This document shows, in pieces, positions 24,020 through 32,173 of a DNA stretch of 64,000 nt; within the stretch, counting starts at the first letter, position 1; every line of letters begins with the position of its first letter. A program made the position numbers and the translations under genes. The DNA is from Dongia_A sp039808885 (GTDB lineage: Bacteria > Pseudomonadota > Alphaproteobacteria > Dongiales > Dongiaceae). The notes under the pieces were generated by a model that searched no databases, was not told the DNA's origin, and worked only from the letters and a program-made list of their open reading frames with translations. Location of the stretch: positions 62,001 to 126,000 of the forward strand of contig JBDHTX010000008.1 in NCBI GenBank assembly GCA_039808885.1, in the 5' to 3' direction.

Positions 24020-24403
24020 ATGTATGTCCGCAGCGTTCGCGACCTGGAAGGCGGCGAGCGCGACGTCGACTGGGGCAACGGCAAGAGCTACCGGCTGCTG
24101 GTCGAGCGCGACGGGATGGGCTTCACGATCTGCCATACCATCGTGCGCGCGGGGACTCAGTCGCTGCTGCAATATCGGCGGCATTTCGAGGCTTGCTACT
24201 GCGTCGCCGGCGACGGCGAGGTCGAGGATATGGCCGGCAATGTCCACCCCGTCCGTCCGGGTGACCTACACGTTCTGGACCAGCACGACCGCCACTACCT
24301 GCGCGGCGGGAAGGAAGATCTGGTGCTGGTCAGCGTCTTCAACCCGCCACTCAAGGGCACCGAGCGGCACGATCTGGCGAACCCCGAGGGGTCGGCCTAC
24401 TAG
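24020..24403 (+). CDS. Solitary ectoine-synthase (EctC)-like cupin
   Basis: 127-residue cupin closely similar to L-ectoine synthase along its full length: RLLVERDGMGFTICHTIVRA, HFEACYCVAGDGEVED, HVLDQHDRHYLRGG and SVFNPPLKGTERHD. Glu57 and His92 match two of the metal ligands of characterised EctC. The tyrosine ligand (Y in the PGTLY-type loop) is His84 here, and the active-site Cys next to VFNPP is Ser105. No ectA, ectB or ectD lies within the window. The ribosome site AGGAG precedes the ATG. It could cyclise imported N-acetyl-diaminobutyrate or another amino-acid amide such as glutamine. The substrate is open. Confidence 0.88.
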   Translation: MYVRSVRDLEGGERDVDWGNGKSYRLLVERDGMGFTICHTIVRAGTQSLLQYRRHFEACYCVAGDGEVEDMAGNVHPVRPGDLHVLDQHDRHYLRGGKEDLVLVSVFNPPLKGTERHDLANPEGSAY

Positions 24404-24409
24404 GCGCGG

Positions 24410-25168
24410 TCAGTTGCCGTCCAGATGACACCCCGGCAGCCGCCGCCCGCGGAGATACTCGTCGATGACGTCGATCAGCCGCCGATGGCCGAAGCTGGGG
24501 AAATGGCCGCCATGCACAATCTCGGCCGGCAGCCTCGCCAGGCGGCGCAGCGACTTCTCGTAGTCGCCGAGGTCGGAGTGGTAGCAGTCGTCGATCAGCG
24601 GCCCGTCATAGATGATGTCGCCGGAGAGCAGGGTACCGGTCCTGCGCTCCCAGAGAGCGATGCCGCCGGGCGAATGGCCGGGCGTGTGCACCACCTCGAA
24701 GGCGCGGTCGCCGAGGTCGATCACCTCGCCGTCGCTTAAGATCCGCGTCGCCGGCGCCGCCTGGATGCGATAGGCCTTCGCGTCCCAGCCCCACGGCAGG
24801 CCATCGAACATCTCGTCGGTGGCGTAGCGGTCGGCCAGGGTCAAGTCGTTGCGCGGCGCGGCCAGGATCGCGGCCTCCGCCCGATGGATGCAGCGGCTCT
24901 CGAATTCGTGGTGGCAGCCGATATGGTCGAAATGACTGTGGCTGGCGACGCAGATCACCGGCCGCGCGCGCAGCTCGGCCACCGTCGAGCGCAGCGGGAA
25001 ATGGCCGAGGCCGGTGTCGAACAGCAGGTCGCGATCGCGGCCCTGCACATGCCACATGTTGCAGCGGTAGAAGGGCTTGATCCACGGTTCGTGGATCAGG
25101 CTGACCCCCTCGGCCAGCTTGCGGACCTCGTACCACTTGTCCGCGCCGATGACGGGCAACGCGCTCAT
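24410..25168 (-). CDS. MBL-fold metallo-hydrolase
   Basis: 252-residue hydrolase with the zinc motif HSHFDH (His77, His79, Asp81, His82), then VVHTPGHSPGGIALWE and LLSGDIIYDG. The last His is in VHGGHFPSFGHRR. The family covers glyoxalase II, lactonases and others, and the natural ester or thioester here is unknown. It is cotranscribed with the TetR gene (four-base overlap) and lies back to back with an importer, so it may act on the imported compound or a product of it. Confidence 0.87.
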   Translation of the reverse strand: MSALPVIGADKWYEVRKLAEGVSLIHEPWIKPFYRCNMWHVQGRDRDLLFDTGLGHFPLRSTVAELRARPVICVASHSHFDHIGCHHEFESRCIHRAEAAILAAPRNDLTLADRYATDEMFDGLPWGWDAKAYRIQAAPATRILSDGEVIDLGDRAFEVVHTPGHSPGGIALWERRTGTLLSGDIIYDGPLIDDCYHSDLGDYEKSLRRLARLPAEIVHGGHFPSFGHRRLIDVIDEYLRGRRLPGCHLDGN

Positions 25169-25797
25169 GCGCCAATCGATCTCTGGGCCGAGATCAGCCG
25201 CGCCAGCGGCGCGTTCTGCCGCGCGACATGGGCGCGGAGTTCATCGGTCGTCATCTTGTCGCTGCGGACGCATTCGATGAACATCATGTTGAGGTTGTTG
25301 AACACCATCTCGCCCAGCGCATTCGTGTCGACCCCCGCCGCCACCATGCCCTTCTGCTGCAGGCCCTGGAGGCAGTTGCGCACCTGTTGGGTCAGCCGGC
25401 GGTCCAATTCGGTGTAGCGGCGGCTGAACTGGGTGCCGGCATTGACCGTGACCTGGGCCATGGCGACGCGCCACATCTCCTTGGTCGTGTAGACGAAGGT
25501 GTTGGCATAATAGCCGCCGATCAGGTGGTCGAGCGCCGCGGCGACGCTTTTGTGCTTCAGCCGCAGCGACCGCTCGCCGGAGGCGAGCACGCCCTCCACC
25601 TCGGCCGTGACCATGGCGAGCAGGATCTCCGCCTTGCCGGGGAAGTAGTTGTAGAAGGTGCCGACGGAAAGCTCCGCCGCGGCGGCGATGTCCTCGATCC
25701 GCGCCGCCTCGTAGCCGATCCGGCGGAACAGCTCGAAGGCCTCGTCGAGGATCCGCTGGGTGCGGGTCGCCTTTTGTCTCTCGCGCAGCCCGGCCAT
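25165..25797 (-). CDS. TetR-family repressor
   Basis: 210-residue regulator with the N-terminal helix-turn-helix RILDEAFELFRRIGYEAARI / EDIAAAAELSVGTFYNYFPG and a variable ligand domain (ALDHLIGGYYANTFVYTTKE). It is divergent from the second polyamine-type importer and overlaps the MBL gene by four bases, so it is likely to regulate both. Candidate operator sequences lie in the AT-rich gap at 25807-25846. Confidence 0.9.
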   Translation of the reverse strand: MAGLRERQKATRTQRILDEAFELFRRIGYEAARIEDIAAAAELSVGTFYNYFPGKAEILLAMVTAEVEGVLASGERSLRLKHKSVAAALDHLIGGYYANTFVYTTKEMWRVAMAQVTVNAGTQFSRRYTELDRRLTQQVRNCLQGLQQKGMVAAGVDTNALGEMVFNNLNMMFIECVRSDKMTTDELRAHVARQNAPLARLISAQRSIGA

Positions 25798-25806
25798 CGC
25801 CTATCC

Positions 25807-25846
25807 TAATGTAGAGCGGTTCTAAAATTGAATTGACTACAAAATT
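25807..25846. promoter_or_regulatory. Candidate TetR operator region
   Basis: The divergent gap contains TAGA-N5-TCTA at 25812-25824 and the wider inverted pair TAATGTAG (25807) and CTACAAAATTA (25836-25846). The symmetry is imperfect, so this is a weak prediction supported mainly by location between the TetR and importer genes. Confidence 0.35.
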
Positions 25847-25917
25847 ATCCTGGAGGAAGCTGGCTGGCAAGTGCCGCGAAGCATGCACGATCAATCCAAG
25901 CGCAGGGAGATGAAGCC

Positions 25918-26976
25918 ATGAATGCCCGAATGCTGTCCCGCGCGGCCGTCGCCGCGCTCGCCTTGAGCCTGTCCGCCGGCGCCGCCGGCGCCACCGAGGA
26001 ACTCAACGCCCTGGTCTGGTGCGATCATTCCGACCCGAACCTGCTGCAGCCTTTCGAAGAGGCGAACGGCGTCAAGGTCAACGTGAAGGAGTTCGAGGGC
26101 ACCGGCGCCGGCCTCGCCATCGTCGAGCAGTCGCAGCCCGGCGACTGGGACGTCATGGTGATCGATTCCATCGACGTGCGCCGCGGCGTCGAGCGCGGGT
26201 TGTTCGCGCCGCTGCCGGAGGACAAGCTGCCCTTCGCCGATCTCTTCCCGGAGGTTCGCATGGACGACATGACCAAGGTCGACGGCCAGCGCTACGGCAT
26301 CACCGAGAAGTTCGGCTACAACACCATCGGCTACAACAAGGCCAAGGTCGATGTGGCGGACATGCAGTCGCTGTCGGTGCTGACCAACGAGAAATACAAG
26401 GGCCGCGTCGCCATCTACGACTACTACCTGCCCGTCATCGGCCTGGCCGCCATGTCGCTCGGCAAGAAGACCGCGGAACTGACCGAGGCCGACCTGCCGG
26501 CGATCAAGGAGGTCCTGCTGAAGATGAAGGCCAACGCCAAGGCGGTGACCGACGTGGTCTCCAGCCAGACGGCGCTGGCGACCGGCGAGGCCGACGTGCT
26601 GGTCGGCGGCGGCGAATGGGTGAGCGCGGTGATCGCCAAGGAAAACCCGGACCTCGACTTCTCGGTGCCGGCGGAGGGCGCGGTGCTGTGGTCGCAGTCG
26701 CTGGCCATGTTCAAGGACTCGAAGCATCCAGACCTGGCGCTGAAATTCATCCAGTACGTGCTGAGCCCGGAGGGCCAGGCGCGCCTCGCCACCTCCGCCT
26801 GCTACTGGGGCATGCCCGCCAACACCAAGGCGGCGCTCAACGACGAGCAGAAGGCCATCCTGCGCTTCGCCGAGCAGCCGGACTTCCTGAAGCGCGCGCA
26901 GCCCTATCCGGCGCCGAGCGAGGAACTCGACAAGAAGATGCAGGACGTGTGGACCGAGATGCTGCAGGCGCAATGA
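25918..26976 (+). CDS. Periplasmic substrate-binding protein of importer 2 (PotD type)
   Basis: 352-residue receptor with a Sec signal peptide (hydrophobic segment 8-24, then AGA and cleavage before TEELNALVWCDH). The fold pattern is that of polyamine/iron/opine-type binding proteins: PGDWDVMVIDSIDVRRGVER, GITEKFGYNTIGYNKAKVD and FIQYVLSPEGQARLA. A GGGAG ribosome site lies eight bases before the ATG. It is first in a four-gene operon (receptor, two permeases, ATPase). The ligand is not identifiable. Confidence 0.92.
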   Translation: MNARMLSRAAVAALALSLSAGAAGATEELNALVWCDHSDPNLLQPFEEANGVKVNVKEFEGTGAGLAIVEQSQPGDWDVMVIDSIDVRRGVERGLFAPLPEDKLPFADLFPEVRMDDMTKVDGQRYGITEKFGYNTIGYNKAKVDVADMQSLSVLTNEKYKGRVAIYDYYLPVIGLAAMSLGKKTAELTEADLPAIKEVLLKMKANAKAVTDVVSSQTALATGEADVLVGGGEWVSAVIAKENPDLDFSVPAEGAVLWSQSLAMFKDSKHPDLALKFIQYVLSPEGQARLATSACYWGMPANTKAALNDEQKAILRFAEQPDFLKRAQPYPAPSEELDKKMQDVWTEMLQAQ

Positions 26977-26982
26977 GCGCCC

Positions 26983-27822
26983 ATGAGCCCAGGCAGGCAA
27001 AGCCTCGCGGGGTGGGCCAGCGTCACACCGGCCTTGCTGTGGACGCTGGCCTTCTTCGCCCTGCCCTTCGCGGCGATGGCGGTGGCGAGCCTGTTGCCGA
27101 AGGGCGGTGACGGGCTCAGCCTCGCCAACTACACGCAGTTCTTCGCCAACCCGAGCTATTGGCGGGCGCTGACCAATTCGCTGGAAGTGACGCTGATCGT
27201 CACCGTCATCTCCGTCCTGCTCGCCTATCCCTTCGCCTGGATCCTGGCCTTCGTGGTGCCGGAGCGCTGGCAGCGCCTGGCGCTGATGCTGGCGGTGCTG
27301 CCGTTCTGGACCTCCTATGTCGTGCGCTCCTATTCCTGGCTGCTGGTGCTGTCGGAGAAGGGCGCGGTGAACAGCGCGCTGCTGGCGCTCGGCCTGCTGT
27401 CCGACCCGCTGCAGTTGGCCAATACCCGCGCCGGCACGGTCATCGGCTTCGTGCATTTCTTCGTCATGCTGCTGACGCTGACCATCTTCGCCAATTTGAA
27501 GCAGCTGTCGCCCAATTACCGCAAGGCGGCGGCCGATTTGGGCGCCGGGCCGCTCCGCGCCTTCATCCATGTGATCCTGCCGCTGACCCTGCCCGGCATC
27601 ATGGTCGGCGCCTTCCTCACCTTCGTGCTGGCGATCGGCGACTACATCACGCCGCAGATCCTCGGCGGCAACAACGAACTCCTGATGCCGCAGCTGATCA
27701 TGATGCAGATCGGCCGGCGCGGCGATTTCGCCTCGGCCTCCGCCCTTTCCATCATCCTGATGCTGGTCGTCACCGCCGCCTACCTGCTCTGCGCCCGCTG
27801 GCTGAAGATCGAGCGGGCATGA
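26983..27822 (+). CDS. ABC transporter permease, PotB type
   Basis: 279-residue inner-membrane permease with about six helices and the EAA-like loop YRKAAADLGAGPLRAFIHVI, then LPLTLPGIMVGAFLTFVLAI, contacting the ATPase. It starts six bases after the receptor stop and overlaps the next permease (ATGA). It forms the channel of importer 2 with that permease. Confidence 0.92.
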   Translation: MSPGRQSLAGWASVTPALLWTLAFFALPFAAMAVASLLPKGGDGLSLANYTQFFANPSYWRALTNSLEVTLIVTVISVLLAYPFAWILAFVVPERWQRLALMLAVLPFWTSYVVRSYSWLLVLSEKGAVNSALLALGLLSDPLQLANTRAGTVIGFVHFFVMLLTLTIFANLKQLSPNYRKAAADLGAGPLRAFIHVILPLTLPGIMVGAFLTFVLAIGDYITPQILGGNNELLMPQLIMMQIGRRGDFASASALSIILMLVVTAAYLLCARWLKIERA

Positions 27823-28595
27823 TGGCGCGCATTGTCTCCACTCTCTACGCCACGGCGATCTACGGCTTCATCTTCCTGCCCGTGGCGGTGCTGGTGCTGT
27901 TCTCGTTCCAGGGCACGCTGTTTCCCATTCCGCCCTTCAACGGCCCGTCGCTGCGTTGGTACCAGGCGGTGCTCGGCGACGCGCGGCTGACGGCGGGGCT
28001 GGGCAACTCGGTCCTGGTGGCCGTCGCCACCTCGGCGCTGGCGACGCTGCTGGGCTTCCTCTCCGCCTGGGGCCTGGCCCGGTTCCACCTGCCCGCCTCG
28101 GCCCTGCTGCGCGGCTTCATCACCCTGCCGCTCACCGTCAGCTATCTCATCATCGGCATGGGGCTGCTGATCCTCTTCAACTGGATCGGCCTGCCCAAGT
28201 CGCTGGTCGCCGCCGGCATCGGCCATGTGGTGATCAACCTGCCGCTCTGCTTCGCCATCGCCTACAGCCAGATGGGCGAGCACCAGGCCAATATCGAGCG
28301 CGCCGCCCGCGACCTCGGCGCCCGCGAATGGCAGGTGCTGGCCCTGGTCACCGCGCCGATGCTGTGGCCGGCCTTGTTCGCGGGCTTCTTCCTGTCGATG
28401 ACCTTCTCCTGGGACGAGTTCGTCATCGCCTTCCTGCTGACCCGCTTCGACACCACGCTGCCGGTCGAGATCTGGAACCTGCTGCGCGCCGGGCTCAACC
28501 CGAAGACCAATGCGGTCGGCTCGCTGGTGTTCGGCGTCTCCATCGTGCTCGCCGTCGTCTTTGAACTCGTCGCCTTCCGGAAGCGCCCGCAATGA
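27819..28595 (+). CDS. ABC transporter permease, PotC type
   Basis: 258-residue second channel subunit. It shows the usual PotC opening (YGFIFLPVAVLVLFSF), the EAA loop IERAARDLGAREWQVLALVT, and FLSMTFSWDEFVIAFLLTRF, which is the family hallmark. The start is the first of two adjacent ATG codons at the ATGA overlap with the upstream gene. Its stop overlaps the ATPase start. Confidence 0.92.
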   Translation: MMARIVSTLYATAIYGFIFLPVAVLVLFSFQGTLFPIPPFNGPSLRWYQAVLGDARLTAGLGNSVLVAVATSALATLLGFLSAWGLARFHLPASALLRGFITLPLTVSYLIIGMGLLILFNWIGLPKSLVAAGIGHVVINLPLCFAIAYSQMGEHQANIERAARDLGAREWQVLALVTAPMLWPALFAGFFLSMTFSWDEFVIAFLLTRFDTTLPVEIWNLLRAGLNPKTNAVGSLVFGVSIVLAVVFELVAFRKRPQ

Positions 28596-29620
28596 CCGCC
28601 TTGGTTTCCATCGAGCACATCACGCAACGCTTCGGCGCGTCGCTCGCGCTCGACGACGTCTCCCTCGCCATCCAGCCGGGCAGCTACACGGTGCTGCTGG
28701 GGCCTTCGGGGTCGGGCAAGACGACGCTGCTGTCGATCCTGGGGGGCTTCCAGCAGCCGACATCGGGCCGCGTCCTGATCAACGGCGCGGATTGCACGAC
28801 CATGGCGCCGGCGAGGCGGCCGACCGCCACGGTGTTCCAGGACTACGCCCTGTTCCCGCATATGAGCGTCGGCAGCAACGTGGCCTTCGGCCTGCGGATG
28901 CAGGGCGCCGGCAAGGCGGCCCGGCTGGCCCAGGCGCGCGACATGCTGCGGCTGGTCGGTCTCGACCAGGCCTTCGACAAGAAGCCCCACCAGCTTTCCG
29001 GCGGCCAGCGGCAGCGCGTGGCGCTGGCCCGCGCGCTGGTGGTGTCGCCTTCCGTGCTCCTGCTCGACGAGCCGCTGGGCGCGCTCGACCTCAAATTGCG
29101 GCGGCAGATGCAGGACGAGCTGAAGGCGATCCAGAAGCGGGTGGGTACCGCCTTCGTGCATGTGACCCACGACCAGGAAGAGGCGATGGCGCTCGCCGAT
29201 CATGTCGTGGTGATGAATCACGGCCGCATCGAGGACCAGGGGACGCCCGAGCGCGTCTATGGCCAGCCGGCCACCCGCTTCTCAGCCACCTTCATGGGCG
29301 AGAGCACCATCCTGCCGGCGCAGGCCACGGCGGAGGGGTGCGTCCGCACCACGCTGGGCGCGTTCACCGCCAGGGCAGCGTTGCGGACCGGGGAACTCCA
29401 CGTCGCCATCCGGCCGGAGCATGTGCAACTGGGCCCGGGCATCGAAGCCACCGTGTCCGACGTGGTCTATCAGGGCAGCTTCAAGCGAGTGACCGCGGTG
29501 CCGGCGGCCGACCCGTCGCTCCGCCTGCTGGCGCGGCTCCCCGCCGACGCCGCGGTGACGGAGGGCGATGTGATTTCGCTGCGGATCGATCCGGAGCGCC
29601 TGGTCATCCTGGGAGACTAG
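28592..29620 (+). CDS. ABC transporter ATPase, PotA type
   Basis: 342-residue ATPase that powers importer 2. Walker A is GPSGSGKT at residues 37-44, the signature LSGGQRQRVALARAL lies near 135-149, Walker B is VLLLDEPLGALD and the H-loop is VHVTHDQEEA. The C-terminal 100 residues form the TOBE domain (HVAIRPEHVQLGPGIEATVS). It ends two bases before a convergent MFS gene, so the two operons share their terminator region. Confidence 0.93.
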   Translation: MTALVSIEHITQRFGASLALDDVSLAIQPGSYTVLLGPSGSGKTTLLSILGGFQQPTSGRVLINGADCTTMAPARRPTATVFQDYALFPHMSVGSNVAFGLRMQGAGKAARLAQARDMLRLVGLDQAFDKKPHQLSGGQRQRVALARALVVSPSVLLLDEPLGALDLKLRRQMQDELKAIQKRVGTAFVHVTHDQEEAMALADHVVVMNHGRIEDQGTPERVYGQPATRFSATFMGESTILPAQATAEGCVRTTLGAFTARAALRTGELHVAIRPEHVQLGPGIEATVSDVVYQGSFKRVTAVPAADPSLRLLARLPADAAVTEGDVISLRIDPERLVILGD

Positions 29621-29622
29621 GT

Positions 29623-30864
29623 TCAGCAGAACGATTCGCGCCGGCGCGCGGACTCCTCCTCCGGCAGGCGCAGGCGGAAGGCGAGACCCGCCGCCAGGGC
29701 CAGCGACGCGCCGATTCCGGCGACGCAGGCGCCCCACCCGAAGGCATCGAAGGCGCGGCCCAGCACGAAGCTGCCGGCCAGGCCGCCGAGGAAATAGCTG
29801 GCGAGATAGAGGCCGCCTGCGGAGCCGCGATCGCCGGTGGCGGCGCGGCCGACGAAGCCGGTCGCCGCGGCCTGGGCGAAAAAGGTGCCCACCGCGACCA
29901 TCACCATGCCGGCAAGCACCGCCGAAAGGCTCGCGGTCAGCAGCAGCGGCAGGCCGAGCCCGGCGAGGCCGAGGGAAGCCCAGAAGGTCGGCCGCGTGCC
30001 GAATTGCGCCACCGCGCGCCCGGCCAGCGGCGTCGTCAGGATCGATGGCAGGAACACGAAATAGACCAGGCCCAGCTGCATCATGCCGATGTCGAGCGGC
30101 GGCCGGGTCAGCACGAAATTGACATAGGTGAAGGTGCCGATGAAGGCGAAGAGGATGCAGAAGCCGATGCCGAAGGCGGCGCGGAGCGGACCGTTGCGCA
30201 GATGCTCCGCCCAGGAATCCCAGGCGCTGCGCGTGGGCGAGCCGGCCGCTCCCATCGGCGCCGTCCGCGCCAGGGCGAAGGCCGCAAGCGCCGCGCCGGC
30301 CAGATTCAGGGCGGCGAAGACCTGGAAATTGCTGGCCAGGCCGAGATGGTCGGCGATGGCGGCGGACATCAGCCGGCCGAACAGGTTGCTGGCCACGTTG
30401 CCGGTCACATAGGCGGCGAGCGCCGCCGCGGTCTGCCGCGGCGTCGAATTTTCCGCCAGATAGGCGAGGGTCAGGGTGAAGGCGGTGGACATGAAAACGC
30501 CCTGCAGCACGCGCAGCAGAGTGAACGCCGTCAGATCCGGCAAGGTCGCCAGCAGCAGCGTCGGGACGGTCAGCAGGCCAAGCGACAGGACGATGCCGCG
30601 GCGGCGGTTGAGCCGCCGGCTGAAGGCAGCCACGGCCAACCCCGCGAAGGCCATGCCCATGGTGCTGGCGTTCACCGCGAAGCCCATCTGCGCCGGGGTC
30701 ACGCCATAGGCGGCGGTGAGCGACGGCAGGATCGCCTGGGTCGCGAAGAGATCGACCAGGGTGAGGAAGGCGATGATCGCGACGACGAGCAGGCGCAGCG
30801 CATTGGCGCCGGAGGCCTGGCTCGCCGGCATCGCCGCCATCGCGGTGTCGCGGGTCGCGGTCAT
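29623..30864 (-). CDS. MFS exporter, YnfM-like
   Basis: 413-residue 12-helix transporter. It has the N-terminal TLVDLFATQAILPSLTAAYG, MAFAGLAVAAFSRRLNRRRG, the LAYLAENSTPRQTAAALAAY cytoplasmic segment and LPSILTTPLAGRAVAQFGTR, which match the YnfM family of drug/arabinose-type exporters. The ATG at 30864 was chosen because the upstream extension overlaps the neighbouring cupin gene in another frame. It probably forms a two-gene unit with that cupin. Confidence 0.85.
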   Translation of the reverse strand: MTATRDTAMAAMPASQASGANALRLLVVAIIAFLTLVDLFATQAILPSLTAAYGVTPAQMGFAVNASTMGMAFAGLAVAAFSRRLNRRRGIVLSLGLLTVPTLLLATLPDLTAFTLLRVLQGVFMSTAFTLTLAYLAENSTPRQTAAALAAYVTGNVASNLFGRLMSAAIADHLGLASNFQVFAALNLAGAALAAFALARTAPMGAAGSPTRSAWDSWAEHLRNGPLRAAFGIGFCILFAFIGTFTYVNFVLTRPPLDIGMMQLGLVYFVFLPSILTTPLAGRAVAQFGTRPTFWASLGLAGLGLPLLLTASLSAVLAGMVMVAVGTFFAQAAATGFVGRAATGDRGSAGGLYLASYFLGGLAGSFVLGRAFDAFGWGACVAGIGASLALAAGLAFRLRLPEEESARRRESFC

Positions 30865-30950
30865 GATTGCCTCAACTCCGATGGAGCGGAAAGAAACCGG
30901 CGCCCGCCGCGCGGCGGGCGCCGGTCTCGCGGATGCGGCGGTGCCGCGTC

Positions 30951-31430
30951 CTACATGTTCATGTCGTTCTTGTCGTGCAGGATGTCGACCGAGATCAGCA
31001 CGACCTTCTTCTTGCCGGTGTTCTTCCACCAGTGCGAAGTCATGTGCGTCTCCGGCGCGACGTCGCCGGCCTTGTGCAGGATCGGCACGGCGCAAGTGCT
31101 GGCGAATTCGGTGATCTCGCCCTGCACGATGTAGATCATCGCCGGGCGGTCGCCATGGCTGTGCCACGGCACGATGCCGCCAGGCTGCACCTCGAGGCGG
31201 CGCAGGCGGAACTGATGGTCGCCGAGCGCCACCATCTCCTGCGACAGATCGGTGCTGGCGAGGACCGTGTCGGTCACGTCCTTGGCTTCCATCTTCTGGT
31301 CCATCTGGCCCTTGCCGTCGGCCACCATCTTGTCCGCCGGGCAGCCGGCGGCGAAGGCGGCGGCGCCGAACGTCATGGCGCCGGCAACCAGCGCCGCCAG
31401 CGAGGCGGCGCGCAGAATGGTCTTGGTCAT
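30951..31430 (-). CDS. Secreted cupin-domain protein
   Basis: 159-residue protein with a Sec signal peptide (hydrophobic 6-25, AFA then AGCPADKM) and a single cupin: PGGIVPWHSHGDRPAMIYIV holds the metal ligands, with GDVAPETHMTSHWWKNTG as the second motif. Such periplasmic cupins bind metal and often act as small oxidoreductases or stabilisers. The promoter/leader upstream (31448-31493) has three copies of a 13-base repeat. It precedes an MFS exporter on the same strand. The substrate is unknown. Confidence 0.88.
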   Translation of the reverse strand: MTKTILRAASLAALVAGAMTFGAAAFAAGCPADKMVADGKGQMDQKMEAKDVTDTVLASTDLSQEMVALGDHQFRLRRLEVQPGGIVPWHSHGDRPAMIYIVQGEITEFASTCAVPILHKAGDVAPETHMTSHWWKNTGKKKVVLISVDILHDKNDMNM

Positions 31431-31562
31431 TGGTATGGTCCTTTCTCGGTCTTGGGTTCTTGAGGTCTTGGGTTCTGGGGGGTCTTGGGTTCTCTGGAGT
31501 CTTCGAAGAGGCGGCTGCGGCCCGGAAGGCCGAAGTCGCCGGCAACATCGGCGCGAACGGCG

Positions 31563-31769
31563 CTAGGCTGAAATGCCATTAGGCTTTCGGTTCGATAGCG
31601 GCCGGCTATGACGACGATCGATCGGCGCCGCATCGGCCAGCAGCACATAGGGTCCGGCGATCGCCTGCGGATCGAGGGATGCGGCCGATCCCGTGCAGGC
31701 CGGATGCATGACGGCGGAGCGCCAATGCAGCACGGCGTTCTTCGGCGCCAGGCGGGAGATCCTGATCAT
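31563..31769 (-). CDS. Possible small hypothetical protein
   Basis: A 68-codon frame (MIRISRLAPKNAVLHWRSAV, then MHPACTGSAASLDPQAIAGP) with a weak AAGGG ribosome site. Its last codons run into the first copy of the 40-base direct repeat. I recognise no family and codon evidence is thin. It may be spurious. Confidence 0.25.
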   Translation of the reverse strand: MIRISRLAPKNAVLHWRSAVMHPACTGSAASLDPQAIAGPYVLLADAAPIDRRHSRPLSNRKPNGISA

Positions 31770-31954
31770 TTTCGCACCCTTCGATGGCTGGCAATTGATC
31801 GCCCCACCGTCGTGGCACAGCCCGAATCGGGAGGGCTGGACCGGGCGGCGGGCAATGCGACTGTGCGCGCCCGCGCGGCAGAGCAAAAATGCCGTTGGCC
31901 TATCGGTTCGATAGCGCGCGGCTATGGACGGCGCGCCAGGCCAGGGCGGGCAAA

Positions 31955-32010
31955 GTCAAGGGGGCGAAGTCAAGCTGGGCGCGGTCAAGCCGGGCGGCTC
32001 AGAAGTCAAG
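31955..32010 (+). promoter_or_regulatory. GTCAAG direct-repeat array upstream of diol dehydratase
   Basis: GTCAAG occurs at 31955, 31969, 31984 and 32005. The last two are 21 bases apart, the same period as at 36238/36259 and 43712/43733 upstream of the importer and microcompartment operons. It may bind the AraC-type protein encoded at 42553-43614. It is weaker than the other two sites because the CCTAG element does not follow at the same distance. Confidence 0.4.
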
Positions 32011-32173
32011 CGCCCGGTGGCGTCGGCCGGCATGCTGATTGAGCCTGCCGCAGTGCCGTGCGGCGGGGGTTGCTGCGATTGCTTTCGAGCCATTTACACA
32101 AGGGACGGACGGGGACTAGCCTGCGGCCAAACCGGCCGGCCCGCAGGGGATTCGGCCGGTCAGGAGATCAGAC

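Larger units (their letters stand above)
31431..32173. other. 743-base intergenic region with direct repeats
   Basis: No convincing gene fills this gap. It holds three copies of the 13-base unit GGTCTTGGGTTCT (31448, 31464, 31481) at a 16-17-base period upstream of the cupin. It also holds a 40-base imperfect direct repeat at 31571-31610 and 31887-31926, each with an ATAGC-N5-GCTAT hairpin, and four GTCAAG motifs at 31955-32010 upstream of the diol dehydratase. A short minus-strand frame at 31563-31769 is listed separately. Confidence 0.8.

Noticed and set aside
28510..31134. Long plus-strand open frame of about 870 codons
   Set aside because: It overlaps the PotA ATPase in another frame and runs antisense to the MFS and cupin genes; the translation is low-complexity.
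31588..31926. GGTTCGA sequences suggesting a tRNA T-arm
   Set aside because: They are part of a 40-base direct repeat. No matching acceptor, D-arm or anticodon arm can be folded around them.
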